Source: Spodoptera frugiperda (lineage: Eukaryota > Arthropoda > Insecta > Lepidoptera > Noctuidae). Taken from it: 64,000 bases of DNA. The notes beneath the pieces are model-generated. The model made no database searches, had not been told where the DNA came from, and saw only the letters and a list, made by a program, of their open reading frames with translations. Where the stretch lies: positions 5,270,001 through 5,334,000 of the forward strand of contig NC_064223.1 in NCBI RefSeq assembly GCF_023101765.2, in the 5' to 3' direction. The translations under genes were made by a program, and so were the position numbers. This document shows positions 34,001 to 49,000 of the stretch, piece by piece (the first letter of the stretch is position 1; every line of letters begins with the position of its first letter).

Positions 34001-37000
34001 GGTACGAAAGAAAGGTTATTAACCCCATGGTATAATATCTCCTTTTTTAAGGGGGGAAAATCATCCAATGACTTCTTTCACCTTGGACGAGGTAAGACGG
34101 ACTGTCAGACTCTTACTGACTAAAAACCACCCCGTTCCTACTCCTGCTTTTCGAGCCGGAGCCCTGATAAACCCGCTGGGTAGTCCACAGTTCAATATAA
34201 TATCTTCTGCGTAGCGGGCTAGTCCAGTTAGACAGACTAGCCATTGTGATCGAAATCGATTGGGAGGTTTTATATTTTATATGATCTCCTTGATTATGGA
34301 GCTATTGCCACATACCTGACAATATTCCATTTCATGTCAGATATTGAAAAATAAAAGCTTACTAAGCAGTGGTGTTTGTGACAAATAAAATAGTTTGACA
34401 CAGTTTAACTGACAAACTCCGTACATTTGTATACTTAATGCCGTAAAGACGAAGAAAGGCGATGGGAAACAGCAGCTGTTTACCCTTGTTTAGACAGCAG
34501 GTCAACCTATACCAATCCGTCGAACCATTTAAAAGATTTACAACTTTATCGGCTTTGAAATAAAGTTGAAAATGGATTTTACAGTTAAGGGTAGGTTGAT
34601 ATGCTAGTGTTTCTGCTTAGGTACACCGATATGTCGGGCGAGCATTCGTCACGTTGACTGACGTTCAATTACCGAGCTCAGGCTTACGCAAGGGTCACAG
34701 ATACCTGCTCATCTAATGAATGGAGTGCATTGAGCAACCCTGGCGACTGGTGACTGGTGACATACTGGCTCAGTCAACTTGCAAACTTGGCAAGGTCGAT
34801 GTAGGATAAATGTGACTTGATTTTTTGGAGTCCAGTGTACAAAGGATCCTTATAAGAGACAAGCATACCATAAATGAAAATACTAAAACATTATGTACAA
34901 TCAGTTATAAAATGAGTCGTTTGATAATAGTAAAATATAAAAGGGATATAAATATAATAACCGACTACTTGACAAAGTGTTGATATCCTAGCAACACTTT
35001 CATATAAATCTGAAATTATTAGGGTGCTTTTCTACGAGAAATGTGCTATGCTAGGTTGCTGTGCGTGCGTTTGGCTTCCAACAATGGTACACATAGCTTA
35101 GCACTGGTGGAAACTAGGTTTGGCTCCAGATAAGCATGGAACTTGATGGTAGATCCTCCTTTCTAAAGAAGGCTCATAGTTCAACAGTGGACAGTCACGA
35201 GTTGACAGTCTTATTTCAATTGCTATAAAAATACTTCACATACCTTTTATTCCCTCAAAGGCTAGGCAGAGAAATACCTATTACCTAAATGCCAACCCAC
35301 TTCACGTTACTTGACAAAAATAAGTAAAATAAGCATAAAGGAACAGGGAATGTGTCGTTCACAGATTTTTATCGTAAATTAAATGTTGAGGGATTGGGGA
35401 CGAGCTAAGAAAAGATGGATGGTATTGTGTAGAAAGTGATACAAAATAAAAGGGTTGTGGTAAAGGGACTGTTTACTTTAAGGGAGGAAATGGAATAAGA
35501 CATAAGTATTATGTAGTTGCCAACAACGTGGTTGGCTAACTAAGATAGTCTCTTAATATCTCATTTGATTAACCATTTATCTCATTACCTAAAACAAAGC
35601 AAAAATCTCTAAATTATGGACTATACTGAAGACTCAACTGACCTAACTAAAAAAATTCGTTGTTTATTTTCATTAATAATTATGTTTTTATTTTTGTATT
35701 TGTTAGACTTTATATGTATGTGTTTTGTACAACACTTTATTTTCTTAGTTTTTTTTTTACAATTGATGGGTCGACTTTTGGCCGCTATCTCGCCTAGTGG
35801 TAAGCGATGATACTGCCTACGATGGAGCACGTTTGCCTATAAGCCACTCGGGGTATGAAGAAATAATAACTACTGAAGAATACCTATAAATAAAATGTAT
35901 ATGACCTCACATCACCTCCAACACCATTCTAACCATCTTCTCTCTTCAACAGAGTCGACTGATGCTAGTAGGAGAGTGCGTGCCAGCGTCCTGCGACATC
36001 AGCGCCCTCACGACCATACTGGGCGCCGCGGAACGAGCGGCCGCTGCGCAGGCGACGGACTCCGGCCTCCTTGCATCCTTCTCCACTGTCAAAGTGCGAC
36101 CTGTGCCTGGAGACTATGACTTATTTGCTGATCCTAAACTGCAGATACTTGGGTAAGCATATTTTAGATAGTAATTTGTTGAAGCTAGTTAATGATCTTA
36201 AGAAAAGAGGGTACTCCTTTTTAAAAGGCTGGCAACGCACCTGTGATTCCTCTGGTGTTGTGAATGTCCATGGGCGGCGCTAATCGCTTACCATCAGGTG
36301 ATTCGTCAGCTTGTTTGCCACCTATTTCATAAAAAATGAACATTTATCTTATATTTAAGGTTTTTTTGGCATTTCCCAAGGCGGGAAAAGTCATTGGATG
36401 ATTTTCTCCCTTAAAAAATGGAGTACCTTAAGCCTTATAACATTTTCACATATACTTCTTAAATACATTAATGCACACAACTATCTTCCTTTAAACAAAA
36501 TACATTGATAAAGAACATATGTCATTAACTCATTAACTAATGCCATCACCTTCTAATTAAATAATTACATCATTATACATAATACGTTTGTACGTACGTA
36601 CGTACATCAAGAACCACGCACGTAATTAATTAGTTTAGTTCACAGTGGCAGACGTATTATCTATGTAAATCACTATGCCGGGCCTACCAGATATATTATA
36701 TTACTTGTCATTGTCACTAGTTAGCTTCCACCAAAGATGTGCTATGCTACGTTGCTGTGGATGCGTTTGGCTTGCACCAATCATATTAATTGGTATATAG
36801 CATAGCACTGGTGGAAAGGGACTCAGCTGAGCTATGTTTTATTTATATTGAAAGATGTTTGCTATGGATGCATGCTATATTTGCATGTTATGGTTGCATG
36901 CTATGGATCCGTGATATGGATGTGTACTATCGATGGTTTTCCTTCTATCGATACATCGCATACTCGAGCTGTGCATCTTCCTCACACAGCTACATAGCTT

Positions 37001-40000
37001 TGTATCAGTGGAAACGGTCACACAGTTTCACAGCTTAGCTATTACATCTTCGTAGCATAGCTACATAACACATCTCTGGTGGAAAGCACCCTTACACCCT
37101 ACAATATAACTTAATTTAGATTACTTTAGATGATTATTATTTCAGTGATACTTTGTTTGTCCTAAATTAAGATAAGACTAGAAAGGTATTTTAAATAAAA
37201 AATGAAAAATATCGACGCATTTATCCTTCTACTTCAATTATTTTTACACACATACAATTGCGAAATACAATTAAAATAATGTAGAACCAAAATTAGACTT
37301 TGCACATAGGCATACAAACACGTGCTAATCTTGACCTGAATGTAAACTTATGAAGGCATGCATCGCGTAATTTTACTAAATAATGAATAGAAGGTTTTGA
37401 AAGTCATACATTCACTTGTTTTCAACCTGCACTTAAAAACTAAGGTCACAATGTCTTTGTATTGGAATAGCTCTATTAACTTTACGGATCACCTGATGGT
37501 AAGCAATCAGCGTCCATGGACACCCGCAATACTAGACGAGTTATAAATGCGTTACTGGTCTTTTAGGGTATTGAGAATTGGGCCTCCGGTAGCCCTATTT
37601 ATAACACAAAAGATAACGCTAACGTTACTTCACTCTAGAAACCTGCGGACTACCGGGGCTCTGGCTCGAAGGGCAGGAGTAGAAACGGGGTGATTTTTAG
37701 TCAGTAAGAGTCTGACACTTCCTTTCGCTTCGCCCAAGACGGGAGAAGTCATTGGATGAAATTCCCACTTAAAAACTACTTCACGCCGGTTTTCTAATAG
37801 GCCATGGTATCACTCCGGTCTGGATTATTACTGGCAAAGCATATGATTTATGGCTAAAAAACAAAGATATGCTGAAGAGGCGTCTGATGAAGATATATTA
37901 TTCACCAGAGGCGTTTAGCAATCTCCTCAGTTATTAAAGTCACGTACATATGTCATACAAGGTCACGCTTTTGTTCCAAAGAAAAGGCACTAAAGTTCAA
38001 TTTCGTATGAACACACGTACAATATTTCGGACATAGTCACTGGAATAGGAATGCAGACTGTGTAAGCAATTACAGTTTTTGTGCATGTAAATTGAGCTTA
38101 TGGTTTTCTGTTTTGTAAAATGCTGTGTAGTTCTGCTATGTCGTCTATTTATCGATATAATCGACTTCAGTATCATTTATTTTCAATAAAATGACCTAAA
38201 ATAATTACATATCAATATCAATGTTATCAATTATTTAAATTAATTCCAATGACTTCCAGTAACCTTTAATTAAATACACTCAGGTTAAGGCTTTTTTTTA
38301 ATTGTTCGATCTATAGTGAATGGTATATAAAATCAAGATTTTGTTTTAATGACTTCTGACGTGTTTTGTCACGTAATTATTGGAATATTATCACTACGAA
38401 ATTATTCGTTTTTATTTTAGGTAGGTCCGACATATTTTAGTGGTATTATAAAATCATGTTCGTGTTTAGAAAGTCGTGTTGTGTCTAGAGATGTAGCTAA
38501 ATTTTTCAACACAGATGAAGCCACGGCTAGTCATGCAGTTTCATACATATAGATACGAAACGAACATAGATATCGAAAACCAGTCTAGACATCGACCATC
38601 GTCGTAAGTTCATCGACAATAGCCTCTCAACACCACTACCCAGCAATTTCGCACGTACCTAGAAGTGAATGCCAAAATACTGTAAAACAAGGTTCTGAAC
38701 GTGTGCCAAGAATCTTGTTAGAGCCTCCTCTGGTCGCCATGCTTGCATGATAACAAGTGCTTGGAGGCTGTTCAATTTTAAATCTCGTTACGAGTTCCGC
38801 TAACAATGTCATTAGATTTGCAACAAGATTTTCTTGAGATTCGGACACTGTTTGCAAGTTATTAGATTATTACTTACTCAATGATGAAATTGTGGGTGGT
38901 GGGACGAAAATGCACTGCACCACCCAAGGGTCAGACAGGTAGAAAATGCCAACGGCATTATGTCCGCCCATGTACCTACTTGTGCATAAAGCGTTTTAAA
39001 TAAAAAAAAAAAAAAATAGAACGAACATTTTTTTTTAACGTCAGTTTGTGTTGATTTCGACTAAGGACTTGGAATAAGGAGAGGGGTTCCTCTTGTTTGA
39101 TTGACTGGACACCTAGATCTGAATTTTGAATGATTCACTCGTTTGAGCTGAAGAGATGGTATGTGTAGCTAGAATACGATTTCAAAAAAACTTTAAACAG
39201 CATTTTAATTATAATAATATGATTATCCGTGCAGTATGTAGTAGTATTTATAGCTAAAGATGATCTATGAAAGTGATCTAAAACACTGAACATTTAACAA
39301 CGTCAATTTTTTAAGATCTTACTACCGCATCCAGAGTCATTTAGTGATTACTTAAACTATGCCTACAATTTTGTATCGAAAACAATTGCTCAAAGACTGG
39401 ATTAAGCAATCATTAAATAACTCTAACAACGGCGGTTACAGTTGCAACTTAACAAAACATTTTCCTAATGACGTAACATTTATTCCAGATCAGTGTTGAC
39501 CATCGTACTGATCCTGATGCTGTTCGCCTCCCTATTCGAGGGCTACCTGGAGCGCAAGTACCGGCTGGCCAGGGAGATCAGGGACCTGGAACTGGCCCAC
39601 GACGGCAACGCCAACCATAAGCAACCTGTTGGTACTTTCGTTTATAATACTTTCTTTTTATAGGAATTATCTATAGTACCAATAAGACCTTTGCCAGTGG
39701 GATGGCCCACGACGGCAACGCCAACCATAAGCAACCTGTTGGTACTTTCGTTTATAATACTTTTCTTTTAACAGGAATAGTCTATGTTAGCAAGGCAGTA
39801 AATATATGTATATTTGCTGATACTGCAATAACTTCTTTCATGTTTGCCCACCATAAGCAACCTGTTGGTACTTTCGTTTATAATACTTTCCTTTTTATAG
39901 GATTTATCTATAGTACCAATAAGGCCTTTGTCCTGCAGTGGGACGATCATGGCTGAATTGAATCTATAGTACCAAGGCAGTAAATATATATTTGCTGACA

Positions 40001-43000
40001 CTGGAATTACTTCTTTGTAATGTTTGGCCCACGCTAGAATTTTCTCTTGTGTCGTGGGGACAAACATACAATTTCACATACATATAAAAACTATAAAAGT
40101 AAAGAAAGGTTATGGTTTTATCAAGTAGGTATCCTTGTAATTATTATTCTTTTAATAAAATATAATCGAAATCTATTCTAATAAGAGTTCCAAAGAATTT
40201 TAGGTATATCTGAAATGCACTACATAGACGACTTAAATTCATGAGCAAATTATGAAGTAAACAATAACTCGGAATCATTGAATACCTTTAAATATGGTGT
40301 GTGTGTAAGAAAGTTAAACATAAAAAAAATAAAAGTAAGTAAAACTCTCTTCTCTTTCACCATTGAGTATGTAAAACAGAAAAAAAAACAAATTCGAAAA
40401 GCCGTTTCAATTTAACCTTTCTGGTTGATTGAGCATGCCTTGTAACGACCGTAGGTAGACCGTTAGTCTAACCCCAGGGGCGAAAGGGCTCGACACAGCC
40501 AACGTTTCCGTACAAATTAACAAATTAATTTACAAAAAAACCCGTGGTAAAAGTACAAGAATAAACATGACCGTGTCCTGTGTGTGTGGACAAAATGTTT
40601 AACACTTTTTTTTATTAAATGTTAATGAATAATGACTTAAACTGATTCAATTATAATAGCCTGGAAGATTTTTTAAAGTATCGATTAAAATATTTTATGT
40701 ACGCACTATAATAGGCATAACATAAACTTAAATACATAGACTAAATAAAGATTTTAAAAAGTATTTTTGAGCAATTTTCAAAAGACTCTTTCATTTAAAA
40801 AATATGCATGAGTTGCAAACAGACAAAACGTCTTTACCAACGTATAGCTCCTGTACCCATAGACATAATAAAGTCTATACCAAACACAATAAAAAGTCAT
40901 TGCCTATATATGTTATTCATGCATATTATGTGTAGCTTTGAACATAACCTACCTTTGTAGCCCGAGGCATCACATCTATACATATACCTGACCGAACCTT
41001 TTGTTGCCAATTTGCCATATAATATTTTGTTGTCATATTTCACATAGGTATTCACACCACTGTGACCCATTTTTGACATGCCAATTAATATCAGTTTAAC
41101 TTTCGTCATCTTATTATAACGGGAAATGAAATTGTGAATTAATTATGAATATCTAATTAAATTGTCTTGTACTCTGCGCTGTCGCAATCAGTAAATCAAA
41201 CAAAGATTAGCTGGAATTATAATTTTAATTATGTTTGAGGATGGTGTTTTAGAAGATACTAGCAAACCCGGCGAACTCCGTTTCGCCACCAACGATTTTC
41301 CCTGTTTTCCTTCTTTTCTCTTAAATTTTTCCTGAATTTTCTTTGCTATAAACCTTACGGAGCCCGAGACCTTTCCAACGAATGCAAAACCGTGGAAATC
41401 GGTTCGTGCGTTCTGGAGTTATAGCGTCAGGAAGGAAAATCGGACTTATTTTTATATAATAGATATATTATATAGGTATCTTGAATTTGAGGTTGGTCCA
41501 AATTAATTGTTTTACTGGGATTTTCCCCTGTATCGTGGGTGCGTTTACAAACACACAATTTGACATACTCGTAACACGGAACTATATTATAATTAGTGGA
41601 TCACAAAAAGAGTTGTTGCGTGCGGCAATCGAACCTGCAATACGTTGCGCGGCAGCCGTCTGCCCAGCTAAAGCGCCAATCTTGCTGCCTTTTTAATAGT
41701 GACGGCCATTGATTTCAATTTACGACTAGGCATTTAAAAGACTAGTCAGTCTGGGTATAAAGATCTCTAGTCGTCAAAAATGTAAAATTCACACACAACA
41801 ATATTTTGAAAATATCTCCCAAAATAAAAATTACATTAAGCAGTAGAAAATATTCCTTATCATCTGTTAATGGGTTCATTATTATCAGCGAGCCATCGCG
41901 GCAGAGGATACGGATGTAGGGGAAAGCAACATGGACTCCGATTAACGCCACAGATAATACAAGGGCTGCCTTAATTGAATACGCCATTTTGAGTTTGTTT
42001 ACGTTTCTTGCTGTTTAAAAGAAAGTTATTTCATTATAACTTTCGTGAGATATACTAAATTCATTATTATGTTATCGGCTTACTCACGTAACTGTTTGAC
42101 GAGGAACTCGACTAGTTTCAAGCCATGCTAGAAGCTCATATTCATGCTCATGAATACTTGGTTTGAAACTAGTCGAGTTCCTCGTCAAACAGTTACGTGA
42201 GTAAGCCGACAACATATTGATAAAAGTTATTTCAGTTATATTTAAAGTTAGAATTTAAGTTAAAGTTAGTTTAAAGACTAATCTGTTTTGTTAAGCCCTG
42301 GCTACAATATTTTCTAGGCTTAACAAAACAAATTGAGTTTAGAAATGTTTATTGAAATGTCTAACTGGTGTACGTGTGTAAATGTGTTTTCCGAATCTGT
42401 ATAAAATATTGTCTGAATTTAATAGTTGTATTACACGAATTGATAATGCAATTTATTTATTAATAACATAATTTATTGTTGCCATGATCTTTGTGTGTAT
42501 TTTATAAAGAAGGATGCCAGAGTTTCTATGAAATCTGGTCCCACTTCCAATAGCTATGTGTGTTACATCATTGGATAGGTAATTTTGAGCTGAATAAAAG
42601 TTACTATGGCGCCAAGTTCCAAATCTTAGTCCGTTCAGAGTTATTATTAAAAACGTAGTTTCTAATCGTATAAAGATCTCTTTACTACATATCAATACAA
42701 ATCTTTCAACCTTTCGTTTCGACAATCTTTCTTAACCTTTCTTTTATAATATTGTCTATCTATCTATCAAATATCTCCGATCCAATGTTCCCACGTGAAT
42801 GGTTAGAGAGGAGGTACCATTGTCTGTGTTTATTCTCATGGCATCACGATATTTGCAGGCCAATAACAATGTGGCTGATGGGAAGCCGGTGGCCACGGAC
42901 AATGGGGATCGAGACCTTCGAAGGGAAACCTGCGGTGAGTATCTAATGAGTTGTAGTGGTACGGGACAATAGACTGTATGTACTTTAGTAAACAATTTTG

Positions 43001-46000
43001 ATGTGAAGATTTTGTCTGGTTTTCGTATTAGTCGTAGAATATAAGGATTTGTTTGTATTGGAGGGTAGTCACAGTCACTTTTAGTCTGTTTTATTTATAA
43101 GGGACGGTTGATTTTTGACGTAAAATACGTCGAGCGTATCGTCGGTCGTACTGACGTATCATCGGTTGAGTGTGAACGGTCAATTGTTTTTCTATACATT
43201 TATCTGTTCTGGCGTTACGCGACGCTTGTTCCGTCAGATATAAACCAACCCTAAGGCCTATGTACAGCAGCGAACTTAATAATGTCTTATTTTCGGCATA
43301 GTTTTCCAAAATCTATTGAACATTTACCCGATCCGGGAATCAAAACGACCCTTCTTGTTCGGACTGTTGTATAGCAACCAATCGACCAGTAAGGTCGTCT
43401 GAATTAATTTTAGAACAATAAAGAAGGAGATAATGAAAAATCCACGTTCTGATGATTTAGAACAATGAAAACTCAGACAAAAGGCCAGGACGATGTAGAG
43501 ACTCTTATTTGCTTTCTTTCAAGTAAATGAAAATACATCAGAAGATAATTAAACCTAGATGCCTATTTAATTAATAGGTACAATAGTTTCTATTAGACTA
43601 GGGATTCTCAATCTTTTCCTGGATAAGAACTAATTTTATATAACATAACAAGAAATGTTAGGGACCACTATTACTATTACTTTTTTCATATGGTCCAACA
43701 CTCTGATTTTCTCATTTACTCATAAAAATAGTGACTTTTGGATTATTAAAATCAGTTACTTCTTTCAGTTGTGTCCTTTGATATAAGTTTATTTGAGCTT
43801 TAACCGTGGTATTTATTGGACAAAGGTATAGTCATGTGTATTTGTTTTTCATTTCGCGGACCATTTTTTGTCTACTGCGGATCACTAGTACTCCACGGAC
43901 CACAGGTTCGGAACCACTGTCTTAGACTGCTAAAGGTCACGACCAGGCCATAATTTATTGCATTTTGTAGTTAAAGCTCTCAGAGTATGTGTATGACATA
44001 CACACATTTGATCCCATTTTTGAAAATATTTTGAAAACCATATCATATTTTGAAAAATCATTCCTTAGAGTAGCTATTTAAAATCTCTTCATAGAACCAA
44101 AGACACAATGTTACGTGATAAACATAGTCAAAGAAAAAAATCTCACAAGACAAATGAGAATTCCAGGAAAAAAAATACGTACCTATTATTAAAGTAAAAT
44201 TTATGCAAAGAAATTACACTCGCATTTGAACTGAACCGAAGAAGCGAACTTTCCACTTCGCTCGAACAAAATACCGTCCTGTAAGAAAAAATCGACAAAA
44301 TCTTCATGGCGTTGAGAAAATAAACTTCATAAGCCTACAATTAAAAAGTTTGACTTCAGTCTTGAGGTCAGGGAACAATCGGTGAGAGGTGAAGTGCCTA
44401 AGTACCACATCAAGCTATGCATAACCAGTATTAGCTGACCTTTGAACATGCGGAAAGGTTATACAGAGAGAGGCCATGATAAATTGGTTAAGAACAGCTT
44501 ACGAACTAAAATGGCCGGCTTTGTGTACAAGTGTTCCTATAATGCATAATAATTAATACTGATTGTTTACATAATAACGACAGCAACCAGGTAGATAGTA
44601 ATACTTAGATAGGCTACAAAACTGTTTGTTTAAATTTTCTATCACGTAACTTGACCACTAATAGAGTTCAAAATATCTTGCGATTCTATAAACTTTCACT
44701 AACGTGTATTGAAAAATAAAACTTGAGATTTACGTAAAAAAGTCCAAATTGCTACCACTGTAGAAATTTCTCAAAGCCTTAATCACATTAATATTATCAT
44801 TATTAACTGTAGTAGTAGATGCATAAGGCATATATTCCCTTGGGCATAGAAAGTGAGCAATATAATCGCTTATACATCATCTTCATTTCCACGATTTGGG
44901 AATATGGGAATATTAAGTTTGTAGTAGAAATTATAATGTAGGTTCAAAAATATCATATAGAGAAGATAATACTAGCTTCAAAAAAAACTGTTGAGGGCAA
45001 ATCCTCCGCTAACGTTGGTAACCGGTGACCACCACGGTGTTCAATGTGTTAAACAATATCATCTGTCGTAAAAATACCTACTATCTTTATAAGATAAATT
45101 GATTAATTAACAATTAAAAAATAAAGAGTTAAACTTAACAAGAAAGAAAACGAACAAAAATACTCGGCCGGCTCAAATAAGCCAACTAATCAGAGCGCCG
45201 AACGCTCTCGTTTCGATTACTTTAAACGTAAAGCAAACTCGTATTGAGAGTACTGAAAATAATAGTACTGGAACTAAAATCGGGAACAAAGCATTTCAGA
45301 CTATACGCTTGTAAAAATAGAGGTTCATAGTGCCAACAGCCTGTTAAGTAATCTAAATATAGACCCAGTAATGTTGATGTTGAAGCCTAAGGGCGCGTAC
45401 ACATAGAACGTCCAATTTTACAGGATCCTTTTTGACGGATCCGTCATTACTGGAAGTTATACTCATACAGCATTTTTAGGGCCGATTTGAACAGATCGAA
45501 CGCTACAGGACTTTCGTTCTTCAGTGTATCGTCTGCTTTCTACGAGGATGTTTTGGTGTTGTATTGATGCCATCGTCGTCAGCTTGGAAGGAAGCTCCGG
45601 CGTTATTGGATGCATCTATTTTTGCCAAAATTTAGTCGAGGTGTCGTTTTTTTAATGGATTCCGAATACTGTCATGTGTGTCAACTGGGTCATACAACTA
45701 CATACGCTAATAATATAAGGTCTTCCAAAATTATTAGTCTGCCAGCCAGCCAGCGATATCTGCCATTAAAGCCGCAGCAGATAATTTTAGAACACCTTAC
45801 GTTTAAACAGTTCTGTAAAACGGACACTCCATGTGTACGCGCCGCAAGTAAGTTGTACAAGTGGGGCGGACATTAAGTTGACTGTGACGGCATTTATCTG
45901 GAGACAACCGTTAACTTAATGAGAATTAGACAAAATTTTAGCTAATGCGACTTAGTACGCCACTCTAATTATACCACTGTCAGTAACAACTCTTGCTCTA

Positions 46001-49000
46001 AAAACTCCAAAGTAATTCACGTTTTATGACCATCTCCACAAAATCCTTTTCTCTTTATATCACAAAGCGTGTCGTTTGATATAACAGTAAATTTCTCAAA
46101 CAATGTGATTCAATAGACTCTCGATCTATTGTTTGTATGGGAGCTCTCTAAATAAACTGCAGAGCAAAGACTCGATAAATCGCAAACAGGAATCAAAGGA
46201 GTTCCTGTTACGAACTTTGAAGTTAGAATCCTTTAGTTGAAGTTATCTTTATTTCAATTGAACTTGTTTTCTATATTCAGGACTATGGGCGGAGGTGCTG
46301 TTGTCTTTCTCCATCTTGTCGAACGGGCGCACGATCCTCAGCACGGACCCTCCCAACGACGGAGCCCTCACATGTCTTCACGGAATGAGGTACGTTTATT
46401 TTACTACCGAACTTTTTTCTTATAAGCAACATCAACTTACACATATGTCTTTTATTAGATTTTAAACTTTAATGACTTTGATATAAAGTTGAAAATGCAA
46501 TGAAAAATTTTGACAGATTGTGTTAGGTTGATGTGCTGGCCTCTGTACATATGAATGTAAATGTTTCTATACAGTACCGATGATTTTGTCCTACGTTGTC
46601 ATACTATATCTGCTATCTGAATCTGTATTGTATCGAAATATACAATTCGGATATGAGTGGGGCCGTCGGTAGAGGGCGCCCTAGACGGACATATAGCGAC
46701 CAGATTAGCGATATATTAAAGAAGGGCCAAATTAAAAGTACCTTTAACCGACCAGCATGCATGAAAAGACTGATGACTGTTGATGAAGCGAAAGAGGCGT
46801 GTAAGAATCGTAGCAATTGGCGTTGCATTGTATCTGCCTCCATGGAACACAGGCGTGAGGTTATGTATGTATATGTATTGTATCAAAGGTTACAATGTGC
46901 TCGTTGATATAAAGTATATTATGTACTAAACCTTGATTGAAAATTGAAGCTTCTTCTGATGTTCTGTTGTTTAGTTTTATGTGCCTATGATTGGATTCTA
47001 GATCACAATCTGTTCTAAAAGGGATGTTGAATATGCTCATAATAAATTTCAACACTATTTAATCTAGGGTAGGGTCGTTTTTATACCATCAGCTATGTAA
47101 TCAATAGCTCAAATAGCTGGTTATGGGCGGTTAACAAAAGTTAATTTAACTTTAGGAATTAGTTTTATTTTAATGGTTAGTACAGTTTTAGGGCTTCTCT
47201 TATTGCCAAATACGAGTAATAAACCTTTAGCGGTGTTACTAAGCTGGCTAGACCGCTAACTATAATGAGTTTTTGTTTTATGGAATAAGCCGGTAAACGA
47301 GCAGATGGATCAACTGATGGTAAGTAATCGACGCCGCCCATGGACACTTGAAACACCAGAGGTGTTACAAGTGCGTTGCCGGCCTTTTGGCGGTTAGGAA
47401 TTTAAGGGTTGTTGGGGAATCGGGGATTAGGAAGGTTGGGAAGGGGAGATAATTGGGTCTCCGGTAACCTCTCTCAGCGTTGTTTCACGTCGGTTTTCTG
47501 TGAGGCCGTGGTATTACTCCGTTCGAGCCGACCCATTCGTGCTGAAGTGGCTCTCCCGCACTTAAAACACAAAGGAGTTTCTTTTCTAAATAAAAATTTG
47601 ATTGCTTCTTTTGATCTACGTTTTCCATTTTATTGTTGTTCCATTAATTACAGAGAGTGCCGGCAGCTGTTGTATAAATCGAGTGAAAAGAATTTATAGA
47701 TACAAGATTAATTGAAGTCTCGTTTTTAGCGATGTATATAGATTAATGGGATCCATTATCCTTTTTAGTCTGGAAGAGGAATAAGGTTTAGAGTTTTTTT
47801 TTATTAAGTAATAAAATATACTATGTAGGTAGGTAAACTTGTAAGATTCACTTATTGTAAACCAGCAGATTTAGATATCATAATATTTCTTTTTTTTAAA
47901 TCTACGTATGAGTTAGTTTTGAAAGAGCTATCTCTTTCACTGTCTGTGTTTTCATTGACGAAGCGACGCATCAGAGTAGAGTCAATGTTTATTTAACTTT
48001 TTTATGTTCTTAAATTGAATTAACTCCGGTCCGGGGTACGAAATTTCTTCACGATTGAAATCTGTAAACACAACACTACCTCCCATTAAAGCTGTGGCAA
48101 ATAAGTCTAGTTTTTTTTTTCCCTTCACAGGTTCATGTCGGTGATCTGGGTGATAATGGTGCACACGTACCTGACGATATTCTACGTGGCTGATAACAAG
48201 ACCATGCGTGTGATCACCGAGCGCAACTTCTGGTACCAGTCCGTTGGGAACGCGTCCTACTGTGTCGACACCTTCTTTGTTATCAGGTATGGTATCTACT
48301 TTATTGTAAAGTGTTAGGGTTGAAAATTTAACGATATGATTTTGGGGAATTAGGTATGATACATTTCCACACATTGCCGCCACTACAGTGGGCAAAGTAC
48401 TTATCAACCTTCACCGATATTAAAAATAAAAATAAAATAATTAATTATTATAAGTCTGCTCGATGTTCCATTAAACAAAGAACAGTTATATCGTGGCCAC
48501 CTACTAGAAGTGATTAAGGAACTACACATTGACAGAGACCAGTACCCTTTTTTTTTTTTTTTTTTTTGAGGGGGAAAATCATCCAATGACTTCTCCCGCC
48601 TTGGGCGAGGCGAGAGGGAGTGTCAGACTCTTACTGACTAAAAACCACCCCGTTCCTTCTCCTGCTTTTCGAGCCGGAGCCCCGGTAAACCCGCTAGGTA
48701 GTCCGCAGCTCCGGATCAGGCATCAGCCCTACTGGGCCCCATCTGTGGTGGTCTGATGGCTCTTTGAGGCGCGCGCGGAACGCGACGCGCCGCACGCACG
48801 GGTCTGGTTCTGTTCGGGCGATGAGCTACCCTTGCTCGCCGTCCACAGGCCCGCACTTACGGTGGCCGGAGATCGTCCCGCGACCCCCGACGCCCAGAGT
48901 GTCTCTCGCGACGGCTGGGGCGTGAGGAGGTTTGTTCCCTCACGCGCCCCGCCTCCTCCTTAGCTAGCATGACTGCTTCGCAAAAGGAGGAGACGGCATC

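Noticed and set aside
39702..39956. 84-codon ORF as an independent small gene
   Set aside because: It is read-through of the duplicated exon end and intron sequence; the similarity to exon 3 explains its protein-like start.
45610..45876. 88-codon ORF as a small gene
   Set aside because: It begins inside and ends outside a TIR element, with no recognised domain or splice signal.
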